Under the pieces are notes generated by a model that ran no database searches, was not told where the DNA came from, and worked only from the letters and a program-made list of their open reading frames with translations. The translations under genes were made by a program, and so were the position numbers. Positions 42,001-51,037 of a stretch of DNA of 64,000 bases are shown piece by piece. Location of the stretch: positions 1 to 64,000 of the forward strand of contig JAFYRK010000007.1 in NCBI GenBank assembly GCA_017559545.1, given 5' to 3'. The stretch is from Bacteroidales bacterium. Lineage in GTDB: Bacteria; Bacteroidota; Bacteroidia; Bacteroidales; UBA932. Within the stretch, counting starts at the first letter, position 1, and each line of letters begins with the position of its first letter.

Positions 42001-44777
42001 CCAAGTATCGAAGCATGAAAACCTTCGGTTGTCAGAGGATAGCATAACTCCATGAGGAAATCATACTCCTCCTTTATGATATCACCGGAAGGGGTATTGA
42101 AAACCTGCTCACGGAAAGACTGGACCTTATGCTCCAATGATTCGATGAGAGAAAGTATCTGTGGCAGAGAGTTCAAGGCATTCTCAACTGAAGCATTGTA
42201 CTCTGTAGCATCTATGCCACGCAGAGGGTTCTCCGAAGGATTGCCTATGATATTGAGCACTGCCTTCAGTTCGTCCAACGCCACCTCCATCCTGGCAACC
42301 ATATCACCTGTAACAGTTTCCGCCTTGGATGCTGTCATGTCGAATTCAGGACACGACTCATCGATGGAAGTATACCTTGATATGCAGTCATAAAGCGACA
42401 AGCCCAACGGATAGGCCTTATGGAGCGTCTGGATGCAGGCATTCATCTCATCACGCACGCTGTTGATATGCTCAGCCTCGACACGATACTCCTCGGGGGA
42501 TTTAGTCATTGCTACCTCTGAAGTGCGCTTGAGCTGGGCAAGGACAGTGGATTTCTTTGCCTTGTTGGAATGCAGTTCCAGACAGAACGGTCCCAATCCT
42601 ATGGAATTGAGTCTGTTCTGCACAACCTCAAGTGCGGCCATCTTTTCGGCTACGAAAAGTACCTTCTTGCCTCGATACAATGCATTCGCAATGATATTGG
42701 TGATGGTCTGCGATTTACCTGTACCAGGAGGACCATGAAGGATATAGCTCTTACCGCTAAGGGCTGCGGTAATTGCCTCGATCTGAGACGAGTCTGCACT
42801 TATCGGCAGAAGTATATCGCCGGCCCTGAACTTCTTGTCCAGGTCTTCTGTCTCCTTGATTTCCACATTGATGCTCGGATCCACAACGCCACTCATCAGA
42901 CTGGACACGATAGGGCTCTCACAGAGGACATCTGAATTGTTATGGATATCATTCCACATTATGAACTTATTGAACGAGAAATTACCCAGAACAGCCTGCT
43001 CGACTACGTCCCAGTTCCTCTGCTCCATAATCTTCGTCCTTATCGTATTGAACACCAAAGACGTGTCAATACCGCTGACATCCTTAGGCAGCGGCTCCAG
43101 ACCTCCGATAGTGATATCAAACATCTGGCGAAGAAGTTCCAGCATCGTGATATTCAGCATCGTATCCTCGTCCCTGCTTCTGACCACATAACCGCTGGAT
43201 GCTGACTTTCTGACAATCTCCACAGGGACAAGGAGGATAGGGGCATACCTTGGCTTCTGGCTGGTAGGAGTCTCAAACCATTTGAGCAGTCCAATAGCCA
43301 GATACAAAGTATTGGCTCCATTCTCCTCCATGGATGTCTTTGCGGTCCTATACAGGTGGGTCAGAGACTTCCTCAAAGTCTCCTCATCCAGATATGCGTG
43401 AATCCTGTTTTGTCTGAGTTCCTGCTGGATGAGCTCATGAATCGGATCAGTTGCGTTGATTGTCTTGTACAAACCGTCACTCAGGAGCTCGCAATCCCAA
43501 TCTGTAGGCTTAGGACACACGATGAAGTCCTCGTTATTGGCCAAAGCATCCTCCAATGCGCCGATATTAGCTGATATGAAAGGTATATTACCCCTTGTAA
43601 CCTTAAGATTCAGAAGGTTATTCCTAAGAGTCAGATCAAGCAGTTTTCTCTCCCATATGGTCTTTCTGCTGACCACTGCCTCCGTATCAATGATAAGGTC
43701 TGTCGCACTCATCTCGGTCGGCGCCGCACAAACCCTTTCCACTTCAGTATCTTCAATAACATAGTTTCCTTTATCATCCACAGTCCTGAGCGGGAGAGGT
43801 CTGACCTGTCCTATCCTTGCCCTGCACACATCGATAAAGAAAGAAACGTCACCGCTCATCATCTTTTGCTTGGCGGCATCACAGGCTTTATCAAAGCTTG
43901 CATGACTGCCTTCGTTCATAGCGGTACACTCCACGACGAGTATCTCATTCATACCGTCTGCCATACGCTTGGTAATCAGAGCGGGATCATCCACCACACT
44001 GTCCGGAAACGAATCAGGAGTCAGCCAGCAACCGGCAAAGGCATGATCGTCAGTAAGGATTATCAACGGATGAAGGCCGGCCGCTTCAAGACAGCTGGCA
44101 TACAACATGGTCATGTCAAGACAGTTACCCATCTTCAGGGATATGATTTCATCCACAGTCCTGATGCGTTGTCCATGAGACTCAAAGCTCGCAGGCGATA
44201 CACAATATGTTATCATTTTCTCCGCGATAGCCTCATAAATTGCCGCCATCTGGAACTTAACCCTGTTGTGATCCCTGTTCTGGTAAGCGTTCAGAGACGG
44301 ATCACCTGTCCACTTTCCAAGGAACTCCGATGCTTTCTTATTGATGACAGCGACACCAGGATGATTAGGGGTCGAGAATGCGGCAAGGCTTTCAGGCATG
44401 ACGCATGAGCCTCCCCACTCATTGAAAGTGAGGATGGATATATCACAATGTTTTTCCGCCAGGAGTTCGTCACCAGATCTGGCTGTAAGATTTACGGTTC
44501 CGGCGATCCTTTCTGTAAGACTGGCCAAAAACTCAGTTGATACCGATATCGGCACAACAGAAATCTTCACAAACTTCCCTGGGGCGATAGAATCCAGACG
44601 CTGAGTATACTCCAACGCAAATTCCGGTTCAAAACGTACAACAAGATCGATGTCATTGATCTGTTCTTCACCGGTGTTCCTCAAAACGATTTCACGGATA
44701 ACGGGAACGTGATTCTGCTGCAATGCAAAATTAATCACCGGGATATAACTCAAGCTGATTTCCAGGCCTTTATTCAT
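39018..44777 (-). CDS. Giant DUF4011/SF1 helicase/Vsr-like nuclease/DUF3320 protein with transglutaminase-like domain
   Basis: This 1,919-residue cytoplasmic protein starts at ATG 44777; an upstream TTG at 44801 would add 8 residues. Order: beta-rich N-terminus (to about 125); a transglutaminase-like cysteine-protease fold with GNCLDMTMLY (Cys219) and DDHAFAGCW (His245); a DUF4011 region with WERKLLDLTLRNNLLN (about 375-395); SF1 helicase with Walker A GPPGTGKS (682-689), Walker B FDEAS (about 1305), GDPKQLPPT and VAVSRARYEMKVF. Then come a Vsr/MTES_1575-type nuclease (SSGYKIDIGI, LCDGYNYAS, ARDREIVQVGVLRKLGW) and a DUF3320 C-terminus. Similar proteins are listed among candidate single-gene anti-phage systems. 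Defence is inferred, not shown here. All major motifs look intact. Confidence 0.9.
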   Translation of the reverse strand: MNKGLEISLSYIPVINFALQQNHVPVIREIVLRNTGEEQINDIDLVVRFEPEFALEYTQRLDSIAPGKFVKISVVPISVSTEFLASLTERIAGTVNLTARSGDELLAEKHCDISILTFNEWGGSCVMPESLAAFSTPNHPGVAVINKKASEFLGKWTGDPSLNAYQNRDHNRVKFQMAAIYEAIAEKMITYCVSPASFESHGQRIRTVDEIISLKMGNCLDMTMLYASCLEAAGLHPLIILTDDHAFAGCWLTPDSFPDSVVDDPALITKRMADGMNEILVVECTAMNEGSHASFDKACDAAKQKMMSGDVSFFIDVCRARIGQVRPLPLRTVDDKGNYVIEDTEVERVCAAPTEMSATDLIIDTEAVVSRKTIWERKLLDLTLRNNLLNLKVTRGNIPFISANIGALEDALANNEDFIVCPKPTDWDCELLSDGLYKTINATDPIHELIQQELRQNRIHAYLDEETLRKSLTHLYRTAKTSMEENGANTLYLAIGLLKWFETPTSQKPRYAPILLVPVEIVRKSASSGYVVRSRDEDTMLNITMLELLRQMFDITIGGLEPLPKDVSGIDTSLVFNTIRTKIMEQRNWDVVEQAVLGNFSFNKFIMWNDIHNNSDVLCESPIVSSLMSGVVDPSINVEIKETEDLDKKFRAGDILLPISADSSQIEAITAALSGKSYILHGPPGTGKSQTITNIIANALYRGKKVLFVAEKMAALEVVQNRLNSIGLGPFCLELHSNKAKKSTVLAQLKRTSEVAMTKSPEEYRVEAEHINSVRDEMNACIQTLHKAYPLGLSLYDCISRYTSIDESCPEFDMTASKAETVTGDMVARMEVALDELKAVLNIIGNPSENPLRGIDATEYNASVENALNSLPQILSLIESLEHKVQSFREQVFNTPSGDIIKEEYDFLMELCYPLTTEGFHASILGESECSLAAIEDAVEKGVLRDPLRKLIVAEYGEDLLEINVKEYETQWRDIQSKMALVRFFSGRKFLKRLATYCSKPVPAEQVLSVLKQVKSFQEADRFIADLNRSIAFVRSVINGYDTDWAKVRESCVVARSVRSILGKRIADRAAMNRTLCALASILKSGGSDVFNRILDEREVLRERLAIAIDKLGARMPEPAGDVFAAAIDLISRWYNGRDKIRSWVLYNKHKENICTIGFGEIAEQIETCSYGPDAVKDAFHKALYKAYAEHILTMEPDLQLFHGVLFEEKIRRFRGLCKDFETLAREELFAQIASSLPAFQKEASQNSEVGILQRNIRNGCRGVSLRNFFASIQDLLHRMCPCMLMSPMSVAQYIEAGGMKFDLVIFDEASQMPTCEAVGTIARGSSVIVVGDPKQLPPTTFFNATSFDEDNSHIEDLESILDDCLALTLPSKYLRWHYRSKHESLIAFSNSKYYENKLHTFPSPDDLCTKIGYQHVEGVYDRGGSRQNKAEAEAIIKDIERRLDDPILSKMSIGVVTFNTNQQSLLEDMLNDLFVKRPDLEKIALECEEPIFIKNLENVQGDERDVILFSIGYGQDKAGKVTLNFGPLNREGGWRRLNVAVSRARYEMKVFSTLRSEQIDLRRTSAEGVAGLKEFLEYAERGVAAGASESVETVPASSSDGFVEAVAKAIREKGYEARTNIGSSGYKIDIGIVNPLDSSSYVLGILCDGYNYASSRSARDREIVQVGVLRKLGWKIWRLWALDWWSDKDAAVRDICAKIDDAIAGSYVEVEEEPIRLYNSGFTPTVEPVNNNSTSTSQLLPYSFADLAPFPLSAEGVVNGFYDELIKGYIREVIEIEAPIKHDLLCKRVLRAVDIARMGPRMSAYMQSIIDSMNLKTTQEAGPVYWKDSQNPQDYCQIRYSNEREAMHIPDMESKNAALYVLRQQGAMPFESLVREMGKTFGYSRTGDNVYMAMRSGIELAARLSLIDLSSRERVSVK

Positions 44778-44981
44778 TGGGTTTGGATGTCTGTTTATCA
44801 ATTATACTTTTGAATTCAATGTGAGGATTCTTGATAGAATATCCCCTTATATAGTATTATACGGCATTGATGAAATTTTGTGATGGTCTTCTATAAAATT
44901 TTTCCATCATTATATAATAAAACTCCCGGAACTTCCGTCCCAGGAGTCATGAACCGTCCCTCCCTCAATAAGATAACATTC

Positions 44982-45446
44982 TTACTGGAGAGCCACATTC
45001 TCCTCAATAAGATCAAGAAGATCATCAATATCCTCGTATGTAGCCGCAGTTGTAAGGACTGTCAGAAGTTTGCATGCATCCTCTGAACCCACTGCTGCGC
45101 AGATGAAGTTACATGCGAGGTTATCCTCTGTCTCCAGTTCAAATCCGAAGGCTGTCCTGCCAAGAAAGTCATACTCTGCAATAGGACTCTCATCCGGCTG
45201 CGGGCCGTTTTCACCGATAAGATCGGCGTATGTATCCTCGGCCTCGATAAGGGCATCAGAACCCTCTGGCATAGGTCCGTAGCTGATCACAACCGACCTC
45301 GGATCACCTGCAACAGCAGAGATATCGATCATCGCACACTCTCTGCCATCAGGCTCTGTGTACATCTCAGTTTCAACATGCCAGATATCCGGCACCTTCA
45401 GTTCCACTCCACCGAAGCAGACTCTCATAAGTTTGATTTCGCTCAT
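44982..45446 (-). CDS. Small acidic cytoplasmic protein of unknown function
   Basis: This 154-residue protein has no signal or membrane segment and is strongly acidic. Its sequence (MRVCFGGVELKVPDIWHVET near the start; a late DACKLLTVLTTAATYEDIDD helix) looks like an alpha/beta fold of the kind seen in small immunity-type or Mog1/PsbP-like proteins, but I cannot assign a family. A TAAATTTG -7 box (45469-45476) precedes it. It is transcribed towards the helicase gene, about 200 bases upstream of it, and could be cotranscribed with it. Confidence 0.7.
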   Translation of the reverse strand: MSEIKLMRVCFGGVELKVPDIWHVETEMYTEPDGRECAMIDISAVAGDPRSVVISYGPMPEGSDALIEAEDTYADLIGENGPQPDESPIAEYDFLGRTAFGFELETEDNLACNFICAAVGSEDACKLLTVLTTAATYEDIDDLLDLIEENVALQ

Positions 45447-45468
45447 TTCTTTTCCGATTTCTATTCTA

Positions 45469-45476
45469 CAAATTTA
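45469..45476 (-). promoter_or_regulatory. -7 element of the small acidic protein gene
   Basis: Reads TAAATTTG on the minus strand (TAnnTTTG), 22 bases before the ATG at 45446. Confidence 0.45.
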
Positions 45477-45524
45477 TTAATTTATCTTTACAATCAACCA
45501 GGAATAGAATGAATCTTATAGTTA

Positions 45525-45554
45525 CAAAAAGAGAGTCAGTCCTTTGACTGACTC
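45525..45554 (-). terminator. Intrinsic terminator of the lipocalin gene
   Basis: Perfect 9-bp stem GAGTCAGTC / GACTGACTC with a 4-base loop. On the minus strand it is followed by TCTTTTTG. Confidence 0.85.
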
Positions 45555-45620
45555 CCCGACTCTTATGGGTTCGGCCGACCGCCGTCCGTACAAAACCATC
45601 TGACCGTTGCCCCAGAAGGT

Positions 45621-46166
45621 CTATTGTTCTGCTTCCCATGCGGCGATATTACGGCTCTGATCCACCCAGATCAGCTTGGAAGTGTCATAGCCTCGGGCCT
45701 GTGCCTCATCAAGAACCATCTTGAGAAGAGCAGGATCAGGCTTTGGTGTACGGGACAGGATCCAGAGATAGTTCTCCGACTTGCTGCCTACCAGCGAGAT
45801 CTGGTAATTCTCGTCTACCATCATTACATTGTAATCGGAATAGAAGAACAGGAAGAATGACACCCTCATCTGACCAGGATGCTGTTCTGGATCAGGGTAT
45901 TTGGCCTTGCCCTCGGCTAGCTTGAACTTGCCGTCCTTCCAACCGGTGTTCAGCACCACAACCTTGCCGTCATCCTGCAGTACGTACTGAGCCATGGTAT
46001 TATCCATGCCCCTCTCGAAACTGTGATCATAACGGGCGATCTCATACCATTCCCCCAGATAACGGGAAAGATCAAACTCAGTAACCGTTGAGTTGTCAAA
46101 GTCCTTACTACATGCCCATACCGGCAGAGCAGCCGCAAAAAGGCTTAAAATCATCAGGCGTTTCAT
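45621..46166 (-). CDS. blc: Lipocalin-family outer-membrane lipoprotein (Blc-like)
   Basis: This 181-residue protein starts at ATG 46166, which gives a lipoprotein signal (RLMILSLFAAALPVWAC). Lipocalin motifs are DLSRYLGEWYEIARYDHSFE (the GxW motif of strand A), YNVMMVDENYQISLVGS, and NYLWILSRTPKPD, as in bacterial Blc. Blc proteins bind fatty acids or lysophospholipids and help envelope maintenance. The gene stands alone with its own terminator and has no visible link to neighbours. Confidence 0.92.
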   Translation of the reverse strand: MKRLMILSLFAAALPVWACSKDFDNSTVTEFDLSRYLGEWYEIARYDHSFERGMDNTMAQYVLQDDGKVVVLNTGWKDGKFKLAEGKAKYPDPEQHPGQMRVSFFLFFYSDYNVMMVDENYQISLVGSKSENYLWILSRTPKPDPALLKMVLDEAQARGYDTSKLIWVDQSRNIAAWEAEQ

Positions 46167-46297
46167 AACACTACATTTAAAAATACTAACCGCCTGACGC
46201 CAAATCAAAAACCATTCCAATGCAAGCCGGAACAGAAATCCGATAATGAGCGGCACCAATGATGGGCAGAGATGGCTTCTGATATAAAAATATTTTA

Positions 46298-46305
46298 TAT
46301 TTTTG
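46298..46305 (+). promoter_or_regulatory. -7 element of the ftcD-hutU operon
   Basis: TATTTTTG matches TAnnTTTG, 23 bases before the ATG at 46329. This makes the in-frame start at 46272 impossible. Confidence 0.5.
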
Positions 46306-46328
46306 CATTACAACAACGTAAGACATAT

Positions 46329-48032
46329 ATGGAAAGAATAATCGAATGCGTGCCTAATTTCAGTGAGGGCCGCAACATGGAAGTCATCAACTCGATCGTC
46401 ACTTCGATCGAAAAGGCAGGTGGAGTAAAGGTTCTGGACGTCGATCCGGGCGAAGCCACAAACCGCACCGTGGTAACATTCGTAGGAAGCCCTGAGGCTG
46501 TCCTCGAGGCTGCGTTCCAGGGAGTGAAGCGCGCAGGCGAGCTTATCGACATGCGTCAGCATCATGGAGCTCATCCACGTTCAGGTGCCACTGACGTGCT
46601 TCCACTCATCCCTATTTCCGGAATAACACTCGAAGAATGCGCTGAACTGGCAAGAAAGCTGGCTGAGCGCATTTATAATGAGCTAGATATCCCATGCTAC
46701 TGCTATGAGGCAGCAGCACAGAAACCTGAGAGAAAGAACCTCGCAGTATGCCGTGCTGGTGAATATGAGGCTCTGCCTGAGAAGATGGCAGACCCTCAGC
46801 GTCAGCCAGACTTCGGTCCAGGCGAATATACTGAGCGCGCTGCTCAGGCAGGCGCTACCAACGTAGGAGCGCGTGACTTCCTCATCGCTGTGAACTATAA
46901 CCTCAACACGACTTCAACACGTCGCGCAAATGCGATTGCATACGATGTACGAGAGAAGGGACGTCCAAAGAGAGAGGGCAACCCAATCACAGGAAAGATC
47001 GTAAAGGACGAGAACGGCAAGACCGTTATGATTCCTGGTACATTGAAGGGCTGCAAGGCTATCGGATGGTTCATTGATGAATATGGCATCGCTCAGGTAT
47101 CAATGAACATCACAGACATCAACACTACCCCACTCCACGTCGCATTCGACGAAGTATGCCGCGCAGCTCAGGCACGTGGTCTCCGCGTGACAGGTACTGA
47201 GATCGTAGGTCTTGTGCCTAAGCGTACACTCATCGAGGCTGGCCGATATTTCCTTGAGAAGCAGCAGCGTTCTACAGGTATCTCTGACGAAGAGATCATC
47301 AAGATCGCAGTGAAATCCATGGGCCTCGACGACCTCAAGCCGTTCGAGCCTAAGGAGAAGGTGATCGAGTACCTCATCGAGGACGAGGCGACTGCAGCAG
47401 CAAAGGAGAGACTCGTACGCATGACATGCAAGGGCTTCGCCAATGAGACTGCATCAGAGTCACCTGCTCCAGGCGGTGGATCGATCTCAGCATACATGGG
47501 CGCTCTCGGAGCTGCACTTGGAACAATGGTGGCAAACCTTTCATCTCACAAGGCCGGATGGGATGCCCGTTGGAAGGAGTTCTCTGACTGGGCTGACAAG
47601 GGACAGGCTGTTATGAACAGACTTCTCGCCCTGGTTGATGAGGATACAGCTGCATTCGACAAGATCATGGCTGCTCTCGGCATGCCTAAGGGATCTGAGG
47701 AGGAGAAGGCTGCGCGCGCTGCCGCTCTTGAGGCTGCAACACTCTATGCGACTGAGGTTCCATTGAAGACCATGAAGGCTTCTCTCGAGGTATTCCCTAT
47801 CGTGAAGGCTATGGCTACAGAGGGTAATCCTGCATCAGTGTCTGACGCAGGCGTAGGCGCACTCGCTGCACGCAGTGCCGTTCTCGGAGCCCAGATGAAC
47901 GTGCGCATCAATGCAGCAGGCCTTGCTGATAAGGTTGCAGCCGCAAAGCTCTGCGCAGAGGCAGCCGAAATCGCTGCTGCTGCCATCGCCGCAGAGGCAG
48001 AAGTACTCGAAATCGTTAACGGTAAGCTCTAA
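46329..48032 (+). CDS. ftcD: Bifunctional glutamate formimidoyltransferase / formimidoyl-THF cyclodeaminase (fused)
   Basis: This 567-residue protein is a fusion. Residues 1-330 are the formimidoyltransferase (ERIIECVPNFSEGRNMEV start, QHHGAHPRSGATDVLPLIPI, NYNLNTTSTRRANAIAYDVR). Residues about 360-560 are the cyclodeaminase (FANETASESPAPGGGSISAY, then helices rich in Ala). It transfers the formimino group of N-formimino-glutamate to tetrahydrofolate, giving glutamate, and then releases ammonia to form 5,10-methenyl-THF. The layout equals mammalian FTCD; many bacteria have two separate genes. It is followed by hutU after 7 bases and supplies the last step of the histidine pathway encoded here. 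Confidence 0.95.
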   Translation: MERIIECVPNFSEGRNMEVINSIVTSIEKAGGVKVLDVDPGEATNRTVVTFVGSPEAVLEAAFQGVKRAGELIDMRQHHGAHPRSGATDVLPLIPISGITLEECAELARKLAERIYNELDIPCYCYEAAAQKPERKNLAVCRAGEYEALPEKMADPQRQPDFGPGEYTERAAQAGATNVGARDFLIAVNYNLNTTSTRRANAIAYDVREKGRPKREGNPITGKIVKDENGKTVMIPGTLKGCKAIGWFIDEYGIAQVSMNITDINTTPLHVAFDEVCRAAQARGLRVTGTEIVGLVPKRTLIEAGRYFLEKQQRSTGISDEEIIKIAVKSMGLDDLKPFEPKEKVIEYLIEDEATAAAKERLVRMTCKGFANETASESPAPGGGSISAYMGALGAALGTMVANLSSHKAGWDARWKEFSDWADKGQAVMNRLLALVDEDTAAFDKIMAALGMPKGSEEEKAARAAALEAATLYATEVPLKTMKASLEVFPIVKAMATEGNPASVSDAGVGALAARSAVLGAQMNVRINAAGLADKVAAAKLCAEAAEIAAAAIAAEAEVLEIVNGKL

Positions 48033-48039
48033 GATTGAT

Positions 48040-50061
48040 ATGAACAGATTCCATGAAGACATATTGGCAGGTATTCCGGCAGTGCTTCCGGAGCCTAAGC
48101 CTTATGATACTACAGTAAGCCATGCCCCTAAGCGCAAGGAGATCCTCAGCGCAGAGGAGAAGGTACTGGCAATCAAGAATGCCCTCCGCTACTTCCCTGC
48201 CGAGCACCATAAGATGCTCGCTGAGGAGTTCGCGCAGGAGCTCAAGGAGTACGGACGCATCTACATGTACCGTCTCCGTCCTGACTACGAGATGTACGCA
48301 CGCCCTATCGACGAGTATCCTGCTAAGTCAAAGCAGGCCGCCGCGATCATGGCTATGATCCAGAACAACCTTGACTACCGAGTGGCTCAGCACCCACACG
48401 AGCTGATCACATACGGTGGTAACGGAGCGGTGTTCCAGAATTGGGCACAGTATCGCCTCGTTATGCAGTACCTCGCCACAATGACTGACGAGCAGACTCT
48501 CGTGATGTACTCGGGCCACCCGCTCGGACTCTTCCCAAGCCATAAGGACGCCCCACGCGTGATCGTGACTAACGGTATGGTGATTCCGAACTACTCGAAG
48601 CCTGACCACTGGGAGAAGTTCAACGCTCTCGGAGTGTCGCAGTACGGCCAGATGACCGCAGGTTCATATATGTACATCGGCCCTCAGGGCATCGTCCACG
48701 GTACTACAATCACCGTGATGAACGCAGCACGCAAGCAGCTCAAGGCTCGCGGTCTCGCCGGCACTGAGGAGAACATGAAGGGTATGCTCTTCGTGACTGC
48801 AGGTCTCGGCGGCATGTCAGGCGCACAGCCTAAGGCCGGCGTGATTTCAGGCGTAGTGAGCGTATGTGCAGAAGTTAACCCTCATGCTGCGCACAAACGT
48901 CACGACCAAGGCTGGGTTGACGAAATCCATGAGGACCTTGACGTGCTCATCCCTCGCATCCGCAAGGCTATGAAGGACAAGGAGATCATCTCCATAGCAT
49001 ACCTCGGCAACGTTGTTGACCTTTGGGAGAGGCTTGCAGAGGAGAATGTGCACGTAGACCTCGGTTCAGACCAGACATCGCTCCACAACCCATGGGCAGG
49101 TGGATACTACCCTGTGGGATATTCATATGAGGAATCTAACCGCATGATGGCTGAGGAGCCGGAGAAGTTCAGAGAGTGCGTGCAGGAGTCCCTCCGCCGC
49201 CACGCTGCTGCCGTCAACAAGCTTGCTGACAGAGGTATGTACTTCTTCGACTATGGTAACGCATTCCTCCTCGAGGCATCACGCGCAGGTGCTGACGTAG
49301 TACGCGAGGACGGACGTTTCAAGTATCCATCATACGTACAGGACATCATGGGACCTCTTTTCTTCGACTATGGATTCGGTCCGTTCCGTTGGGTATGTAT
49401 GTCCGAGAATCCAGAGGACCTCGCGAAGTCAGATGCAATCGCAGCCAAGGTTCTCCGCGAGATCATGGCAGAGGCACCGGAGGAGATCCAAGGCCAGATG
49501 ATGGACAACATCCGCTGGATCGAGGAAGCAGGCCGCAACAACCTCGTGGTAGGTTCACAGGCACGTATCCTCTACGCTGACTGCGAAGGCCGTACAAAGA
49601 TCGCCCTTGCATTCAACGAGGCTATCAAGAACGGTGAGATTTCAGCCCCTATCGTTCTCGGACGTGACCACCACGACGTCTCAGGTACAGACTCACCGTT
49701 CCGTGAGACATCTAACATCTATGACGGTTCGCAGTTCTGCGCCGACATGGCAGTGCACAATGTCATCGGTGACGGATTCCGTGGCGCCACATGGGTATCT
49801 ATCCATAACGGCGGCGGAGTCGGCTGGGGCGAGGTAATGAACGGTGGATTCGGTATGGTCATCGACGGTTCAGAGGATTCTGACCGCCATATCAAGGATA
49901 TGCTCCTTTGGGATGTGAACAACGGTATCGCACGTCGCAGCTGGGCACGTAACGAGGGTGCCATGAACGCTATCAAGCGTGAAATGGAACGCACACCTGG
50001 CTTGAAGGTGACCCTTCCTAACATCGCTGACGAGCAGATGATCAAGGAAATCCTGGGCTAG
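48040..50061 (+). CDS. hutU: Urocanate hydratase (urocanase)
   Basis: This 673-residue cytoplasmic enzyme with tightly bound NAD converts urocanate to 4-imidazolone-5-propionate. Clear segments are LITYGGNGAVFQNWAQYRL, QTLVMYSGHPLGLFPS, MTAGSYMYIGPQGIVHGTT, VTAGLGGMSGAQPKA, DQTSLHNPWAGGYYPVG and HNGGGVGWGEVMNGGFGMV. It is longer than the roughly 557-residue proteobacterial form. The long-form length, with an insert in the C-terminal half, is common in Bacteroidetes. I used the ATG 7 bases after ftcD; the earlier in-frame start lies inside ftcD. Codons are strongly C/G-ending. Confidence 0.96.
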   Translation: MNRFHEDILAGIPAVLPEPKPYDTTVSHAPKRKEILSAEEKVLAIKNALRYFPAEHHKMLAEEFAQELKEYGRIYMYRLRPDYEMYARPIDEYPAKSKQAAAIMAMIQNNLDYRVAQHPHELITYGGNGAVFQNWAQYRLVMQYLATMTDEQTLVMYSGHPLGLFPSHKDAPRVIVTNGMVIPNYSKPDHWEKFNALGVSQYGQMTAGSYMYIGPQGIVHGTTITVMNAARKQLKARGLAGTEENMKGMLFVTAGLGGMSGAQPKAGVISGVVSVCAEVNPHAAHKRHDQGWVDEIHEDLDVLIPRIRKAMKDKEIISIAYLGNVVDLWERLAEENVHVDLGSDQTSLHNPWAGGYYPVGYSYEESNRMMAEEPEKFRECVQESLRRHAAAVNKLADRGMYFFDYGNAFLLEASRAGADVVREDGRFKYPSYVQDIMGPLFFDYGFGPFRWVCMSENPEDLAKSDAIAAKVLREIMAEAPEEIQGQMMDNIRWIEEAGRNNLVVGSQARILYADCEGRTKIALAFNEAIKNGEISAPIVLGRDHHDVSGTDSPFRETSNIYDGSQFCADMAVHNVIGDGFRGATWVSIHNGGGVGWGEVMNGGFGMVIDGSEDSDRHIKDMLLWDVNNGIARRSWARNEGAMNAIKREMERTPGLKVTLPNIADEQMIKEILG

Positions 50062-50062
50062 G

Positions 50063-51037
50063 ATGAGTCCGATAGCACATAAGCCTAAAGTATCCATTGT
50101 AATGAGCTTCTTTGATGAGCCGTTGCAATGGATACGGCTTGCTATAGACTCTATACTCGCACAGACTCTACAGGATTTCGAACTGCTTCTCATATGTGAC
50201 AACCCAGAACATGACGAAGCAATAAGATATGTAAGGAATATTGCTGACAGACGCATCCGCCTTACAATCAACGCAGCCAACATCGGCCCGACAAAATCCT
50301 TCAACATTGCCATTGCGCAGGCACAAGGAGAGTATATTGCAAGGATGGATGCAGATGACATCTGTCTGGCTGAACGTCTTGAAAAACAGGTCGCATACCT
50401 TGAAAGACATCCGGAGGTAAGCGTATGCGCGACCAACACTCATTCAATAGACGGCAAAGGAAAAATCATCAGAAGAAACCGCTATGACAAGAAGCATGAC
50501 CGCGCACTGATGTTTATCTCCAACAATATCGCACATCCGACTGTGATGTTCAGACAAAGTCTGCTGGACATCAGGAAACCACTATACAACGAAGAATTTA
50601 TCTATAGCCAGGATTATGAGCTGTGGCAGCATCTGCTCCTGAGAGGACACTTGATACATACTCTTGATGAAGTACTGCTTCTTTATAGAAAGACCGAGGA
50701 GCAGATATCCTCAGCGCAAAAGCCATTACAGACCGAGCTGTTCGAGAAAGCCCAGAAGTCTTTCATATCGGAATGGCTTTCCAATCACGGAATCATACGA
50801 CATGAAGACCGAGAAGACATTCACATGATGCTGAAAAAGGCATCATGCGCATACCGTTCCGTTCCGAGCAAAGAGCTTACCCACATAATATATGCACTAT
50901 ATTTAAGTCTTGGAAGACACGAATTGAAATATAGGTTCAAATATCTATGGGACAGCAATCTCATAGTTTTCAGAGTCAGATTCATCTTCACTTTACGCCT
51001 GCTGTGCGCTAAAAAGAGGCCGAGCCTCCATAAGTGA
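50063..51037 (+). CDS. Family 2 glycosyltransferase
   Basis: This 324-residue GT-A protein has KVSIVMSFFDEPLQWIRLAI near the N-terminus, the nucleotide-sugar/metal motif ARMDADD (DxD; about residues 94-100), and FIYSQDYELWQHLLLRG, the region that holds the catalytic base in many GT2 enzymes. No membrane helix is visible, so it is a soluble or peripheral enzyme making lipopolysaccharide, capsule or glycoprotein sugars. It starts one base after hutU but has no role in histidine use. Its last 29 bases overlap the convergent Wzi-like gene, another surface-glycan gene, which is a more natural partner. Confidence 0.9.
   Translation: MSPIAHKPKVSIVMSFFDEPLQWIRLAIDSILAQTLQDFELLLICDNPEHDEAIRYVRNIADRRIRLTINAANIGPTKSFNIAIAQAQGEYIARMDADDICLAERLEKQVAYLERHPEVSVCATNTHSIDGKGKIIRRNRYDKKHDRALMFISNNIAHPTVMFRQSLLDIRKPLYNEEFIYSQDYELWQHLLLRGHLIHTLDEVLLLYRKTEEQISSAQKPLQTELFEKAQKSFISEWLSNHGIIRHEDREDIHMMLKKASCAYRSVPSKELTHIIYALYLSLGRHELKYRFKYLWDSNLIVFRVRFIFTLRLLCAKKRPSLHK

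Noticed and set aside
43866..44408. 180-codon frame on the plus strand opposite the helicase gene
   Set aside because: Antisense shadow of the transglutaminase-like domain; composition is not protein-like.
44778..44801. TTG start for the giant helicase protein
   Set aside because: Possible, but the ATG 24 bases later is the more usual codon and nothing recognisable is lost.
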